The notes: generated by a model not told the origin, from the letters alone. 64,000 bases of DNA from Mycolicibacterium sp. P9-22 (GCF_008329585.1 NZ_NPKP01000005.1:400689-464688); one strand, 5' to 3'. Counted from the stretch's first letter, positions 8,673 to 18,270 are shown. Translations and numbers: made by a program.

Positions 8673-11600
8673 ACCACCGTATTAGCTGCTGCTGGTCCGA
8701 CGCGGGGTGTCACGGTGACGCGTACCGCTGTAGCGCCGGCATCGGATGCGATGACGAGCCGGGCGCTGTTCGGGGCTGAGACGATGTGGCCACCGGTAAC
8801 GGTGACGTCGTATCCGTTCGGGTATTGCACTGCGGGTGTGGATATGGTGCTTTGAGAGCCGGCCGCGAAATCGCCGATGCCGTCGACTCTCGCGGTGGAG
8901 TAGGCGAACTGGAATGAGCCGTCGTCGCCGTTGGTCCATCCCTGAGGTGTTCCGGAGATCACCTGCGGGTACGGCTTGGAAAGCACGCGCAGGTTGCTCG
9001 CGTTCAGGTTGTCGCCAACCGGTGGTAACGCCGGGTCATAGACAAGTGATTGATCTCGAGGGCTTGCGCTGCTGGTGATCTCGCCGACGCCGGAGTATGC
9101 CCAGTTCGTCCAGCTGATCTGTCGGCGGTCACTGGGGTTCATCTCATTGGCCAGATGCCCGGCATTGCTGGTGGCGCCGAATTCACCCATGAACACCGGC
9201 ATGTCGTTCGCGGTGCCGTAGCGCACGGCGCGACCCGCCATTATCGGTCCGACAATGTTGGCCAGACTGAGGCCTGCGACACCGCCGTAGCCGTGATACT
9301 CAAGAGCGGTGTTCGGATCGGAGATCGGGCCCAAACGGACGGGCTGCCCGAGGAACACGGCGCTGATCTCGTCGACTGCCGGACTCGCCGGTGAGATGAA
9401 GACCGTAGTATCCGGATCCACCGATCGAATGGCGGCGATCGTCTGGTTGTAGAGCGGGGTGAGTTGCTGACTGCCGAAGAAAGCTCCGTTGGCAATCGCC
9501 AGCGGCCAGCTGAAACCGGGCCACGGCTCGTTGATGACGTTATAGCCGATGACATCCGCACTGTCGCGGAAATAATTCGCGACGGCCTGCCAGCTCTGCG
9601 CGTAATGGTTTTGCAGCCCGACACCGTCGGGCGCGTCAGCGTTCGCCCAGAACGCTTCCCACGCGTGATTCTGTGCCGGGTTGAGATAGTAATTCAATGC
9701 GAACTGTCCGAAGAGTGCACCCACATCGGGATTGGGCAGTCCCCCGGTATAGGTCGCCCATGCCGGCGCACCCTCACCATGGAGTTCGGTGCTGTACAGA
9801 TCCTGATGCATGTCCAGGACGGTGTAGATGCCGTGCTCGCTGAGCATCTGGACGGTACGGTCGATTCCGGCCAAGTACGCGGTGTCGAAGACCCCGGGCT
9901 CTGGTTCCACGGCAGTCCAGATGATCCCGAGCCGCACGACGTTGAATCCACTGCTGGCCAGGAACTGTGCGTCGTCCTCGCCGAAGCCCATCGCGTCTGG
10001 GTCGTAGGGCGCAATCTTGTACACCACGTTCACCCCGTGCATGAGTACGACCTGTCCGTCGCTGTTGGTGAACCAGGTGCCGGTCGTGGAAAGTTTGTCG
10101 ACAGTGCCCGCCGGCGGCGAGGAGCCGGCGATGGTGCCAAATCCTCCTACATCACCGTGGGTGCCGAAGATCCCTGCGATGCCGCCGGCGCCCCCGAGTG
10201 CCACCAATCCGGTCGCTGGGCCGCCGATCGCGCTGTCGCCGGCATCGCCGCCATCACCACCCGTTCCGAACAATTTGGCGCCGTTACCGCCGTCGCCACC
10301 GACGCCACCGACCGAGCCGTCACCGCCGGCCCCACCGTGGCCGCCCAGCCCGAATGCCAGCCCGCGTCCAGCACCGCCGAAACCGCCCGCCCCGCCCTTG
10401 GCACCGCCTTCACCGGTGCCGCCATCTCCACCAAGACCGCCGATGCCCATCAAAAGCCCACTCACACCGCCGGTACCGCCGGCAGCACCAGCGCCGCCCT
10501 GTCCCCCGGCCCCGCCGTCGCCAAACACTCCGGCAGACCCTCCGCGGCCACCGGCAACCCCGGCCTGGGTGCTGTCCCAGCCCGCACCACCGTCGCCGAG
10601 CAGCCAGCCACCGGCCCCGCCTTCGGGACGTTCTGCCGTGCCCGCCGCGCCGTTGCCGATCACATAGGAGCCGGCCAGCGCGTTGACGAAACCATTGACC
10701 AGTTGGCCGATCTCGCTGGTGATCCACATCTGCACGACGGTATGGAGCGGACCGTAGACGACCAGGCCCACGAGATCAGTCAAAGTCCGTGCGGTCTGGA
10801 CAGCCACCCGCGTATCGGTCGCATCCGTCGTCAAGCGGCTGGCCGCGGCCGCGTTGTCACCATCGACGGTCTCGGTAGCACCGCGGCCGGCGATATCGAT
10901 GCTCGTCGCGTCTCCGGCCGCGATGTTGTCCTCGGCCACCGCCTTCTCACTGGTCGACGCTCCTGCGAACGTTTGGCGACCGGCAGCCCCCAGAAGCGCC
11001 CAGGCCAACGAATTGGCATCGCCCGGTATCGCAGGCACGTCACCTGAACTGGGAATCGGAGAAGCCAGAACAGACGCCGGGGCCGCCACGGACGCTGAGG
11101 CATGGGGCTGCGGAAAGACGCTCGGACTGGGTGCTCGGGATTGCCGGACTTCCAACGCAGGCACGGTGTTTCGTGAGGCGGATGTCCCCGTTATCTCGGC
11201 TGGATGCAGGTTGCCCTCTGCAGGACTTACCGATTCACTGACACTGAGGTCCACCTGACGGGCCGACGGGCTACGTGCCGCGCCTGCCCCGGTTGCGGTC
11301 GAGCCGCGTTGGGAGCGGTGTGTTGCCGTGCCGGTGGACCGGTCGCCGGGAGCGTCAAGAGGTTGCTTCACCCGCATGTCGGGAGTCACGCGATCTCCAG
11401 TCGCGGCATCTGTAGTGCCGCTGTCTGAGGGCCCGTAGTGTGCATCGCTCGCCGAAGACCTGCCGGGGACCCGGGCCGAAGCCTGTGCATCCGACGAGGT
11501 ATCCAAGGTCGATGCCGTAGTGCCGGAGCCGGCCGATCCGGTGCCTGCGCCAGCACTCGATGGACCGCTGGCGGATGACCCGTCGGAGATACCGCCGGTG

Positions 11601-11698
11601 TCCGCCGCCGCCAGTCCGCCACCCGACGCCAGAGTGACGCCGATGCCCAGGGCGACTGCCAATCCGCCGACCCGCCCGATGTATCCAGCAGCCTTCAT
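8669..11698 (-). CDS. Exported PGRS-like GH5 glycoside hydrolase (endoglycoceramidase-like)
   Basis: 1009 aa from ATG 11698, where MKAAGYIGRVGGLAVALG begins a signal peptide ending near AAADT; the frame is open to 11821 but that would bury the signal. Order: signal peptide (1-35), Ser/Thr/Ala-rich region (to about 320), Gly-Gly-x repeats of PGRS type (about 345-517), GH5 catalytic domain (about 540-890), C-terminal beta domain. DMHQDLYS and GEGAPAW resemble endoglycoceramidases; INEPWPG gives the acid/base Glu (about 724) and FMGEFG the nucleophile (about 839). Expected to cleave a beta-glycosidic bond, possibly of a glycolipid, outside the membrane. No PE domain is present. Confidence 0.88.
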   Translation of the reverse strand: MKAAGYIGRVGGLAVALGIGVTLASGGGLAAADTGGISDGSSASGPSSAGAGTGSAGSGTTASTLDTSSDAQASARVPGRSSASDAHYGPSDSGTTDAATGDRVTPDMRVKQPLDAPGDRSTGTATHRSQRGSTATGAGAARSPSARQVDLSVSESVSPAEGNLHPAEITGTSASRNTVPALEVRQSRAPSPSVFPQPHASASVAAPASVLASPIPSSGDVPAIPGDANSLAWALLGAAGRQTFAGASTSEKAVAEDNIAAGDATSIDIAGRGATETVDGDNAAAASRLTTDATDTRVAVQTARTLTDLVGLVVYGPLHTVVQMWITSEIGQLVNGFVNALAGSYVIGNGAAGTAERPEGGAGGWLLGDGGAGWDSTQAGVAGGRGGSAGVFGDGGAGGQGGAGAAGGTGGVSGLLMGIGGLGGDGGTGEGGAKGGAGGFGGAGRGLAFGLGGHGGAGGDGSVGGVGGDGGNGAKLFGTGGDGGDAGDSAIGGPATGLVALGGAGGIAGIFGTHGDVGGFGTIAGSSPPAGTVDKLSTTGTWFTNSDGQVVLMHGVNVVYKIAPYDPDAMGFGEDDAQFLASSGFNVVRLGIIWTAVEPEPGVFDTAYLAGIDRTVQMLSEHGIYTVLDMHQDLYSTELHGEGAPAWATYTGGLPNPDVGALFGQFALNYYLNPAQNHAWEAFWANADAPDGVGLQNHYAQSWQAVANYFRDSADVIGYNVINEPWPGFSWPLAIANGAFFGSQQLTPLYNQTIAAIRSVDPDTTVFISPASPAVDEISAVFLGQPVRLGPISDPNTALEYHGYGGVAGLSLANIVGPIMAGRAVRYGTANDMPVFMGEFGATSNAGHLANEMNPSDRRQISWTNWAYSGVGEITSSASPRDQSLVYDPALPPVGDNLNASNLRVLSKPYPQVISGTPQGWTNGDDGSFQFAYSTARVDGIGDFAAGSQSTISTPAVQYPNGYDVTVTGGHIVSAPNSARLVIASDAGATAVRVTVTPRVGPAAANTVV

Positions 11699-11748
11699 GA
11701 CGGCTATTGGTACACGGTTGAACGGGCACCGGCGTTGTTTTCGCCAAC

Positions 11749-11770
11749 TTTTTAGCCAATCGGCTAAAAA
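11749..11770. promoter_or_regulatory. Perfect inverted repeat, candidate operator between GH5 gene and TetR
   Basis: TTTTTAGCC and GGCTAAAAA (9-base perfect arms) are separated by AATC. The site is 51 bases upstream of the GH5 start and 66 upstream of the divergent TetR start, the classic place for a TetR operator controlling both. Confidence 0.7.
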
Positions 11771-11835
11771 TATATCTGCAGCGTAAGTGCCCGTCCGAGC
11801 CGCCACGTCGCCCTGACCCACTTACCCTGGTCGAG

Positions 11836-12528
11836 ATGAAGCGCGAAGACGGCGGACACGATGACCGGCAATGCGGTCGTCGCGGTCGAGGGAGACCGAA
11901 TCGGGTGACCAAGGACGCGATCATCGCAGCGGCGCGGTCCCTGCCATCGGACGAGCTGACGATGCAAGCCGTCGCCGATCATCTCGGCGTCGGACGCAAG
12001 TCGCTGTACTACCATGTCAACGATCGCGCGGCATTGTTGAAGATGGTGCTGGTGGACCGCTTCCAGGACCGACTTCGCGATGTCCACTTGACCTCGAAAC
12101 ACGACTGGCGGAGTGTCTTGCACGCTTTCGCCCACGCCCTGCGTGAGACCCTCGCGGAGGCCGGCACCGCCGGAGCGTATTTCGAACTGAGCGGGTTGGA
12201 TGCGCCAGGGGCTCTCGAGGCGTTCGAGTATGTGCTCCAGACGATGGTGAACGCCGGTTTCGACCTTCAAACTGCCGGCCGTGCAGCAACCTTCGCCTGT
12301 GACATTGCCATCACATCGGCGCGCTACATCACTGCCGAGGAAAGCACCGATTCCCAGCCGCAAAGCCTGGAAGTGCTTCGGGTCATGCAGAGCATGCCTG
12401 CGTCCTCACTCCCAGCACTGCGGCAGGTAATCGCGACACGTGAAAGTGAGCGCACGACCAGCGGTGCGTTCGAGTTCGAGTTCGACGTCCTCGTTGGGTG
12501 GCTCGCGCAACAACTTGCGAGCCAGTAG
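11836..12528 (+). CDS. TetR/AcrR family transcriptional regulator
   Basis: 230 aa. After a charged, Gly/Arg-rich leader (residues 1-20) comes the HTH: AIIAAARSL, then MQAVADHLGVGRKSLYYHV around residues 43-61. The C-terminal ligand-binding half is unassigned; a TetR_C tail such as GALEAFEYVLQTM is visible. Divergent from the GH5 gene, with the perfect 22-base inverted repeat at 11749-11770 between them, so it most likely represses the hydrolase and itself. A bulky ligand such as a lipid or glycoside would fit, but this is inference. Confidence 0.9.
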   Translation: MKREDGGHDDRQCGRRGRGRPNRVTKDAIIAAARSLPSDELTMQAVADHLGVGRKSLYYHVNDRAALLKMVLVDRFQDRLRDVHLTSKHDWRSVLHAFAHALRETLAEAGTAGAYFELSGLDAPGALEAFEYVLQTMVNAGFDLQTAGRAATFACDIAITSARYITAEESTDSQPQSLEVLRVMQSMPASSLPALRQVIATRESERTTSGAFEFEFDVLVGWLAQQLASQ

Positions 12529-12542
12529 CACCACAGCGGCAA

Positions 12543-13382
12543 TCAGTACGACGCGTTTCCCGAAACGGTCTGCCGCAGTTCCGATGACGCCGGGGAATTG
12601 GTGTCGTATACCCGGACCACAGCCTGGTCACCGGGCTGCAGAAAGGTGCTCTCCCCGAGCGGCGTATATTTCGTCGCCCCGATCCCGATCAGCACGTTCT
12701 CCGGGAGGCCGCCGGCCGCCATCAGTGCGCCGACATCCTCCAGCGGAGTGTCCGGGGACCCGTGCTGGTTGGCCAACCGCTCGACGATCCAGTCGAGCAA
12801 CATCTCGCCGTAATACGAGTAGCCCGACAGCGGGCTGTCGACACCGTAGGCATGCTCCTGGCCGTCAACAGTGCGCAGAGAACAGGCCAGCCGCAGTGTG
12901 GACGTCGGGCCGTCCGGCGTCAGGTCTGAGATATCGAAGAACTGTGGCGCAATGCCTTTGGATGCCGGCCCCCAGTTCTTCTTGTGACTGATCTTCGCCG
13001 CGCGGGGCCGCCGGATCGAACAGTCATTGAACGCACCCAGCGCAAAGGGCTGCAGACTTTTCACGGTGTCGCCCTGCCACGACACCCGGCACGCGAGAGC
13101 CACCTCGGGCTCGATCTGCAGGTTGAGCGGCCCGTCCACGGTGCCGGCCGCCGGCAGGCCGATGGTGTCATGCGACAGCGGGAACTCGCCGAGAAAGGTG
13201 TCGTGTCCCGGTGCGTACCAGGGGAAGATGCCCTTGGGCGCGCCTCCCTCGGAGGCGACGTTCACGAAATCCGCCGCTTCGCCGGCCTGCTCCAGGTGGC
13301 CGGCGAAATTGCCGGCCACCCCGAACCCGAACCATGTCCGCAGCTCGGCGTCGTCAACGGTGATCATCCGGGGCCCGCTCAT
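12543..13382 (-). CDS. DUF5718 family protein, FAH-fold-like
   Basis: 279 aa, not an enzyme I can name. WFGFGVAGNFAGHLEQAGE at the N-terminus recalls DUF5718, and LQIEPEVAL resembles the metal-binding E-x-E of the fumarylacetoacetate hydrolase superfamily. GAFNDCSIRRP and ISHKKNWGPASKG are further conserved-looking blocks. Its start overlaps the tartrate dehydrogenase stop (ATGA), placing it last in the tartrate operon. A hydrolase or decarboxylase acting late in that pathway is possible; function is otherwise unknown. Confidence 0.75.
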   Translation of the reverse strand: MSGPRMITVDDAELRTWFGFGVAGNFAGHLEQAGEAADFVNVASEGGAPKGIFPWYAPGHDTFLGEFPLSHDTIGLPAAGTVDGPLNLQIEPEVALACRVSWQGDTVKSLQPFALGAFNDCSIRRPRAAKISHKKNWGPASKGIAPQFFDISDLTPDGPTSTLRLACSLRTVDGQEHAYGVDSPLSGYSYYGEMLLDWIVERLANQHGSPDTPLEDVGALMAAGGLPENVLIGIGATKYTPLGESTFLQPGDQAVVRVYDTNSPASSELRQTVSGNASY

Positions 13383-14458
13383 GGCGCTGTCACCGCGGCG
13401 GCGACCGCTTGCCCGAGGGTCGCGGTGCTGGCGGTGCCACCCATGTCGGGAGTGAGAGTGTCGCCGCCGCGGGCCAGCACCGTCTCGACCGCGGTCAAGA
13501 CTGCGGCGGCGGCGGCGCCCTCACCGAGATGCTCCAGCATCATCGAGGCACACCAGATCTGCCCGATCGGGTTGGCGATCCCTTTTCCGGCGATATCGGG
13601 TGCCGACCCGTGCACGGGTTCGAACAAACTCGGGAACCTGCGTTCCGGATTGATGTTGGCGCTCGGCGCGATCCCGATGGTTCCCGTGCATGCGGGGCCG
13701 AGGTCGGACAGGATGTCGCCGAACAGATTCGACGCCACGACGACGTCGAACCAGTCGGGGTGCATGACGAAGTTCGCCGCGAGGATGTCGATGTGGTACT
13801 TGTCCACGTCGATGTCAGGGTAGTTGGCCGCCATCGCCAGCACGCGTTCATCCCAGTACGGCATGGAGATGGAGATGCCGTTGCTCTTGGTCGCCGATGT
13901 CAGATGCTTCTTGGGGCGGGTCGAGGCGAGTTCGAACGCGAACTTCAAGATCCTGTCCACGCCGGTGCGGGTCATGATGGTTTCCTGCATCACCACCTCG
14001 CGGTCGGTCCCCTCGAAGATCTTGCCGCCGACGCTGGAGTATTCGCCCTCGGTGTTCTCCCGCACGACGTAGAAGTCGACGTCGCCAGGTTGGCGTCCGG
14101 CCAACGGGCTGGGCACGCCGGGCATCAATCGGACCGGCCGCAGGTTGACGTACTGGTCGAAGGCGCGACGGAACTGCAGCAGACTCCCCCACAGGGAGAT
14201 GTGGTCGGGCACCACCTCGGGCCATCCGACGGCACCGAAGAAGATCGCATCGACGTCCTTGAGCTGTTCGAACCAATTGTCCGGCAGCATTTTTCCGTGC
14301 TTGACGTAGTAGTCGGCACTGGAATGGTCGAAGTGCTCGTAGTCGAGCTTCAGGTCGAACGCCTGCGCGGCCGCATCCAGGACGCGTAGTCCTTCGGGCA
14401 TCACTTCGGTACCGATGCCGTCGCCGGGGATGACGGCGATGCGATGGGTTCGTGACAT
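13379..14458 (-). CDS. Tartrate dehydrogenase/decarboxylase or D-malate dehydrogenase-like
   Basis: 359 aa member of the isocitrate/isopropylmalate dehydrogenase family. IAVIPGDGIGTEVMPEG opens the protein, YFVVRENTEGEYS-like sequence (here YVVRENTEGEYSSVGG) marks the tartrate/D-malate branch, SNLFGDILSDLGP carries metal-binding Asp residues, and FEPVHGSAPDIAGKG is the NAD-binding motif. The branch oxidises tartrate isomers or D-malate with NAD and Mn/Mg. It lies in the same operon as D-tartrate dehydratase and a dicarboxylate carrier, which supports a tartrate or malate substrate over isopropylmalate. Confidence 0.88.
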   Translation of the reverse strand: MSRTHRIAVIPGDGIGTEVMPEGLRVLDAAAQAFDLKLDYEHFDHSSADYYVKHGKMLPDNWFEQLKDVDAIFFGAVGWPEVVPDHISLWGSLLQFRRAFDQYVNLRPVRLMPGVPSPLAGRQPGDVDFYVVRENTEGEYSSVGGKIFEGTDREVVMQETIMTRTGVDRILKFAFELASTRPKKHLTSATKSNGISISMPYWDERVLAMAANYPDIDVDKYHIDILAANFVMHPDWFDVVVASNLFGDILSDLGPACTGTIGIAPSANINPERRFPSLFEPVHGSAPDIAGKGIANPIGQIWCASMMLEHLGEGAAAAAVLTAVETVLARGGDTLTPDMGGTASTATLGQAVAAAVTAP

Positions 14459-14490
14459 GTCAGGAAGGTCCTTTCGGTGCGAGTTCAGGG

Positions 14491-15432
14491 TCAGTTGACG
14501 GGATCGCGTGGTTCACGCCCGTCCAGGACGGCGATGACGTCGGTGGCGGCACTCAGTCCGGCTCGCAGGCGTGCCTCGACGGTCTGACCGGCCAGATGGG
14601 AAGTGATGATGACATCAGGGCGACCCCGCAGGGCGCTCTCGGCCGGCAAGGGTTCGGTGTCGAGTACGTCGAGGGCTGCGCCGGCGATCTCACCCGCGTC
14701 CAGTGCGGCAGCGAGGGCCTCCTCGTCGACCAGCGATCCGCGGGCGGTGTTGACCAGTACGGCGGTGGGTTTCATCGCTTCCAACGCTGAGGTGTCGATC
14801 ATCCGCCGGGTATGGGGGTCGGCCTTGGTGTGCAGGGTCAGGTAGTCGGCGTGTCCGAGCACGGTGTCCCGGTCGACGAACTCCACCCCGGCTTCCTGGG
14901 TGTCCGGGTAGGCCGTATTGACCAGCACCGTCATCCCGAATGCGGCCGCGAGTTGGGCGACTGCGCGCCCACTGGGCCCGAAACCGATGATTCCCAACGT
15001 GTGTCCGCGCAGCTCGGTGCCGGCGTCACGCGGCCAGGTGCCCGCGCGCATCCCGTCGATCACGGTGCTCAGCCGGCGTGCCGCCATGAGCATCAAGGCG
15101 AACGTCATCTCGGCGACGGCGTGATGGTTCACCCCTGGGGTGTTGCACACCCGCACCCCACGCTCCGTGGCCGCCGTGAGATCAACCGAGTCGTACCCCA
15201 CGCCGCTGCGCGCGATCACCCGCAACTCGGTCGCACCGGCGATCATGTGCGCAGTGACAGGTTCACTCGCGATGATGGCGCCGTGCACGCCATCGAAGAG
15301 GGCTATCGCTTCCTCAGGATGTCGTGGCCCGGTGGCCGGCCGGTACACGACCTCGTGGCCGTGACGGCGAAGGAGGGCGGCCACCTCATCGCCGGGAACG
15401 AGGTAGTCGGTGGTCACCAGAACGCGCGACAT
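14491..15432 (-). CDS. 2-Hydroxyacid dehydrogenase (phosphoglycerate dehydrogenase-like)
   Basis: 313 aa. NAD motif GIIGFGPSGRAVAQ near residue 145, catalytic Arg in NTARGSLVDEEAL, Glu in DTEPLPAE and His in TSHLAGQT. There is no ACT domain, so it is not a biosynthetic SerA. It sits between the dicarboxylate carrier (107 bases upstream) and the tartrate dehydrogenase gene (32 bases downstream) on one strand. A role in reducing hydroxypyruvate, tartronate semialdehyde or another oxoacid formed from tartrate is plausible. Confidence 0.87.
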   Translation of the reverse strand: MSRVLVTTDYLVPGDEVAALLRRHGHEVVYRPATGPRHPEEAIALFDGVHGAIIASEPVTAHMIAGATELRVIARSGVGYDSVDLTAATERGVRVCNTPGVNHHAVAEMTFALMLMAARRLSTVIDGMRAGTWPRDAGTELRGHTLGIIGFGPSGRAVAQLAAAFGMTVLVNTAYPDTQEAGVEFVDRDTVLGHADYLTLHTKADPHTRRMIDTSALEAMKPTAVLVNTARGSLVDEEALAAALDAGEIAGAALDVLDTEPLPAESALRGRPDVIITSHLAGQTVEARLRAGLSAATDVIAVLDGREPRDPVN

Positions 15433-15539
15433 GGTTTCTTCTTACTCTTCGTATCGATGGGTGGGCGACGCCGCCCGCGGGCCGCCGCCCGACTCGGAGG
15501 CGACGGCCCATCCTCACGACGAGGATCACGGTGCGTCGG

Positions 15540-16970
15540 TCAGGATGACGCCGCGGCGGCCTGGCGGCTGCCCAGCGCTGTTTTCTCCTCGGCCAGCCCT
15601 CCGTCCGCGCCGTGTCCGGTGGCACCGGTGTCCGTTCCAGGTTGGCCGTCATCGTCGGCCTCGATGGTGAACTCGCGTCGGCCGGCGAGTACCTCGCGTG
15701 CCTGCTCGTCGTCGAAGTCGTTCTCCCACTTCGCGATCACGATCGTGCCGATGGCATTGCCGAGGACGTTGATGAAGACGCGCCCCTCGTTCAACAGGCG
15801 GTCGATGCCGACGATGAGGGCCAGAGCGGCCAGCGGTACATGACCGACTGCGGTGATCGTCGATGCCAGCACGATGAACGCACCACCGGCGATTCCCGCG
15901 GTGCCCTTGCTGGTCAGCATCATCACGCCGACCATGATGAGCTGTTCCTGCCAGGACAGATCGATGCCGACGGCCTGGGCCAGGAACAACGACGCCATGG
16001 TGAGGTAGACCGCCGAACCGTCGAGGTTGAACGAGAACCCTGCCGGGATGACCAGGCCGACAACAGGTTTACCGCAACCCAGGTGTTCGAGCTTGCGCAC
16101 CAGCTGCGGGAGGATCGCCTCGCTGGAGCAGGTGCTCAAGGCGATCAGCAGCTCGGTTTTCAGGTAGCGCATCAGGGTGAAGACATTCATCCCACAGGCT
16201 TTGGAGATCAGTCCCAGCAGCACCACGACATACACGACACAGGTCGCGGTGAACAGCAGGATGAGGAATCCGAGTTGCTGCAGACTGGAGGCACCGTATT
16301 TGGCGACGACGGAGGCCAGGGCTCCGAAAGTGCCGATGGGGGCCAGTCGCATCACCCAGCCGACGATCTTGAACACCACATGCGACAACGACTCGATCAT
16401 CGTGGTGATCGGCGCGCTGTGCGCCTTGGTGACATTGAGCGCGCAGCCGATCAGCAACGACACCAGCAGGGCCGAGAGGATCGCGTGGCCGGTGATCGCG
16501 CCGAACAGTGATTCCGGGATGACGTTGGTGACGAACTGTACGAAACCGACCTTCTCCCCGGAGTCCACCCCGGGAATGGTGCTGGCATCAAGGCTTGAGA
16601 CGTCGATGTTCATGCCGGCGCCGGGTTTGAAGATGTTGGCGACCACCAGACCGATCAACATCGAGACCAGCGAGAGGACGAAGAAGTAGCCGAGCGCTTT
16701 GACGCCGATGCGTCCCGCGCGGCGCAGGCTGTCCATGGTGGCGATGCCGAGGGTGACGACGCAGAAGACCACCGGGACCACGATCATCTTGACCAGCCCG
16801 ATGAACCAGTCGTTGAGCGGTGTCACGGCCGCGCCGATGTTCGGCGCCAGGACGCCGACGGCGATGCCGAGGACGGCGCCGATGATGACCTGGAACCAGA
16901 GTTGGCGTATCAGGTTGCCGAATCTGGATCGGCGGGGTGGGGACGTTGCGTTGGTGGTCGTGGTGGACAC
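15540..16970 (-). CDS. Dicarboxylate:cation symporter (DctA/GltP family)
   Basis: 476 aa polytopic membrane protein. GTG 16970 is chosen because AAAGGAG lies 6 bases upstream; the frame runs on to 17066 without a start signal. About eight transmembrane spans begin at IRQLWFQVIIGAVLGI. Family signatures include STCSSEAILPQL (hairpin-loop serines), GFSFNLDGSAVYL and TSKGTAGIAGGAFIV. DctA-type carriers import C4-dicarboxylates with protons or sodium. Between D-tartrate dehydratase and tartrate dehydrogenase-like genes it is probably the tartrate importer. The acidic, flexible C-tail after residue 430 is unusual but low complexity. Confidence 0.9.
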   Translation of the reverse strand: MSTTTTNATSPPRRSRFGNLIRQLWFQVIIGAVLGIAVGVLAPNIGAAVTPLNDWFIGLVKMIVVPVVFCVVTLGIATMDSLRRAGRIGVKALGYFFVLSLVSMLIGLVVANIFKPGAGMNIDVSSLDASTIPGVDSGEKVGFVQFVTNVIPESLFGAITGHAILSALLVSLLIGCALNVTKAHSAPITTMIESLSHVVFKIVGWVMRLAPIGTFGALASVVAKYGASSLQQLGFLILLFTATCVVYVVVLLGLISKACGMNVFTLMRYLKTELLIALSTCSSEAILPQLVRKLEHLGCGKPVVGLVIPAGFSFNLDGSAVYLTMASLFLAQAVGIDLSWQEQLIMVGVMMLTSKGTAGIAGGAFIVLASTITAVGHVPLAALALIVGIDRLLNEGRVFINVLGNAIGTIVIAKWENDFDDEQAREVLAGRREFTIEADDDGQPGTDTGATGHGADGGLAEEKTALGSRQAAAASS

Positions 16971-17087
16971 GAGGAACTCCTTTGATCCGGTGCAGGATTG
17001 GGTGTTGCCGGCCGAGACGGGTCGCGCCGAGCAGCGGTGTGGTGCGCGCCGCCCGGCCTCGAACACCGGGTGGCACCGGTACTGCGG

Positions 17088-18254
17088 TCAGCGGTGCAGC
17101 TCGCGCAGAACCTTGTAGAAGGCGCTCTTGGCCTCGAAGCCGATGCCGGGGATCTCCGTGAGCCCGACCTGGCTGTCGGACACGACGGCGTCATCGGCGA
17201 AACCGCCGGTGGGCTGGAACTCGCCCGGGTAGGACTCGTTGCCACCGAGCTTGAGTGCTGCGGCGATGTGCAGGGAGAACTGGTGTCCACCGTGCGGGAT
17301 GCAGCGACGCGAGGACCAGCCGTGCTCTTTCAGCATGTCCTGCACGCGAAGGTATTCGGTGAGGCCGTAGCTCAGCGCCGGGTCGACCTGGATGTAGTCG
17401 CGGTCCGGGCGCATGCCGCCGTAGCGGATCAGGTTGCGGGCATCCTGAACGGAGAACAGGTTCTCACCGGTGGCGATCGGGCCGCGGTAGTTCTCCGAGA
17501 GGATGGCGTTGAGCCGGTAGTCCAGCGGGTCGCCGACCTCCTCGTACCAGAACAGGCCGTAGGGCTCGATGGCCCGTCCGTAGTCCAGCGCGGTCTGCAG
17601 ATCGAAGCGGCCGTTGACGTCGACCGCCAGGCGGGAGCCCTCACCGTCGAGGACCTCCAGAACCGCCTCGATGCGCTTGAGGTCGTCGGCCAGATCGGTG
17701 CCACCGATCTTCATCTTGACCACGGAGTAGCCCATGTCGAGAAAACGACGCATCTCATCCTGCAGGTCGGACAGGGTCTTGCCGGGGGCGTAGTAACCAC
17801 CGGCGGCGTAGACGAACACCGAGTCGTCGGGCTGACCATCGCCGTAGCGGTCGGACAGGTAGCGGTACAGCGGCTGACCGGCGATCTTGGCAGCGAGGTC
17901 GAACAGCGCCATGTCCAGGACACCGATCGCGACGGAGCGTTCGCCGTGGCCACCGGGCTTCTCGTTGTTCATCATGATCGGCCACGCCAGCGTCGGGTCC
18001 AGGTTGCCGGATTGGTCGAGCAGGCTCTCTGGATCGGCGTCCAGCAGGCGTGGGATGGCTCGCCGCCGCAGGATCTCCCCCGCGCTGTAACGGCCGTTGG
18101 AGTTGAACCCGTATCCGATCACCGGCTCCCCGTCGCGCATCACGTCGCTGACGACGGCCACGATCGAGCAGTCCATCGAACTGAAGTCGATCCAGGCGTT
18201 GCGGATCGACGAACTGATCGGGACGACGCCCTCGTGCACGGACAAAATCTTCAT
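17088..18254 (-). CDS. tarD: D-tartrate dehydratase, enolase superfamily
   Basis: 388 aa from ATG 18254 (GAAAGG eight bases upstream). The sequence matches, from memory, the Bradyrhizobium D-tartrate dehydratase along its whole length: IGYGFNSNGRY, MNNEKPGGHGERSVA, VFVYAAGGYY. Active-site positions are visible: VKMKIGG (Lys of KxK), AVDVNGRF (Asp), WYEEVGDP (Glu), ATGENLF (Glu) and IPHGGHQ (general-acid His). It removes water from D-tartrate to give oxaloacetate via the enol. First gene of a five-gene minus-strand operon and divergent from an FCD GntR gene, which likely represses it in the absence of tartrate. Confidence 0.92.
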   Translation of the reverse strand: MKILSVHEGVVPISSSIRNAWIDFSSMDCSIVAVVSDVMRDGEPVIGYGFNSNGRYSAGEILRRRAIPRLLDADPESLLDQSGNLDPTLAWPIMMNNEKPGGHGERSVAIGVLDMALFDLAAKIAGQPLYRYLSDRYGDGQPDDSVFVYAAGGYYAPGKTLSDLQDEMRRFLDMGYSVVKMKIGGTDLADDLKRIEAVLEVLDGEGSRLAVDVNGRFDLQTALDYGRAIEPYGLFWYEEVGDPLDYRLNAILSENYRGPIATGENLFSVQDARNLIRYGGMRPDRDYIQVDPALSYGLTEYLRVQDMLKEHGWSSRRCIPHGGHQFSLHIAAALKLGGNESYPGEFQPTGGFADDAVVSDSQVGLTEIPGIGFEAKSAFYKVLRELHR

Positions 18255-18270
18255 GATCGACCTTTCTTGT

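Noticed and set aside
10150..10665. Tandem repeats that could be taken for a CRISPR array
   Set aside because: The repeats are imperfect codon-level Gly-Gly-x units inside an open frame, with no constant repeat and unique spacers.
9464..11047. 527-codon plus-strand open frame, and a proline-rich one at 10017-10667
   Set aside because: Both are shadows of the GH5/PGRS gene; the Pro-rich text is simply the complement of Gly-Gly-x codons.
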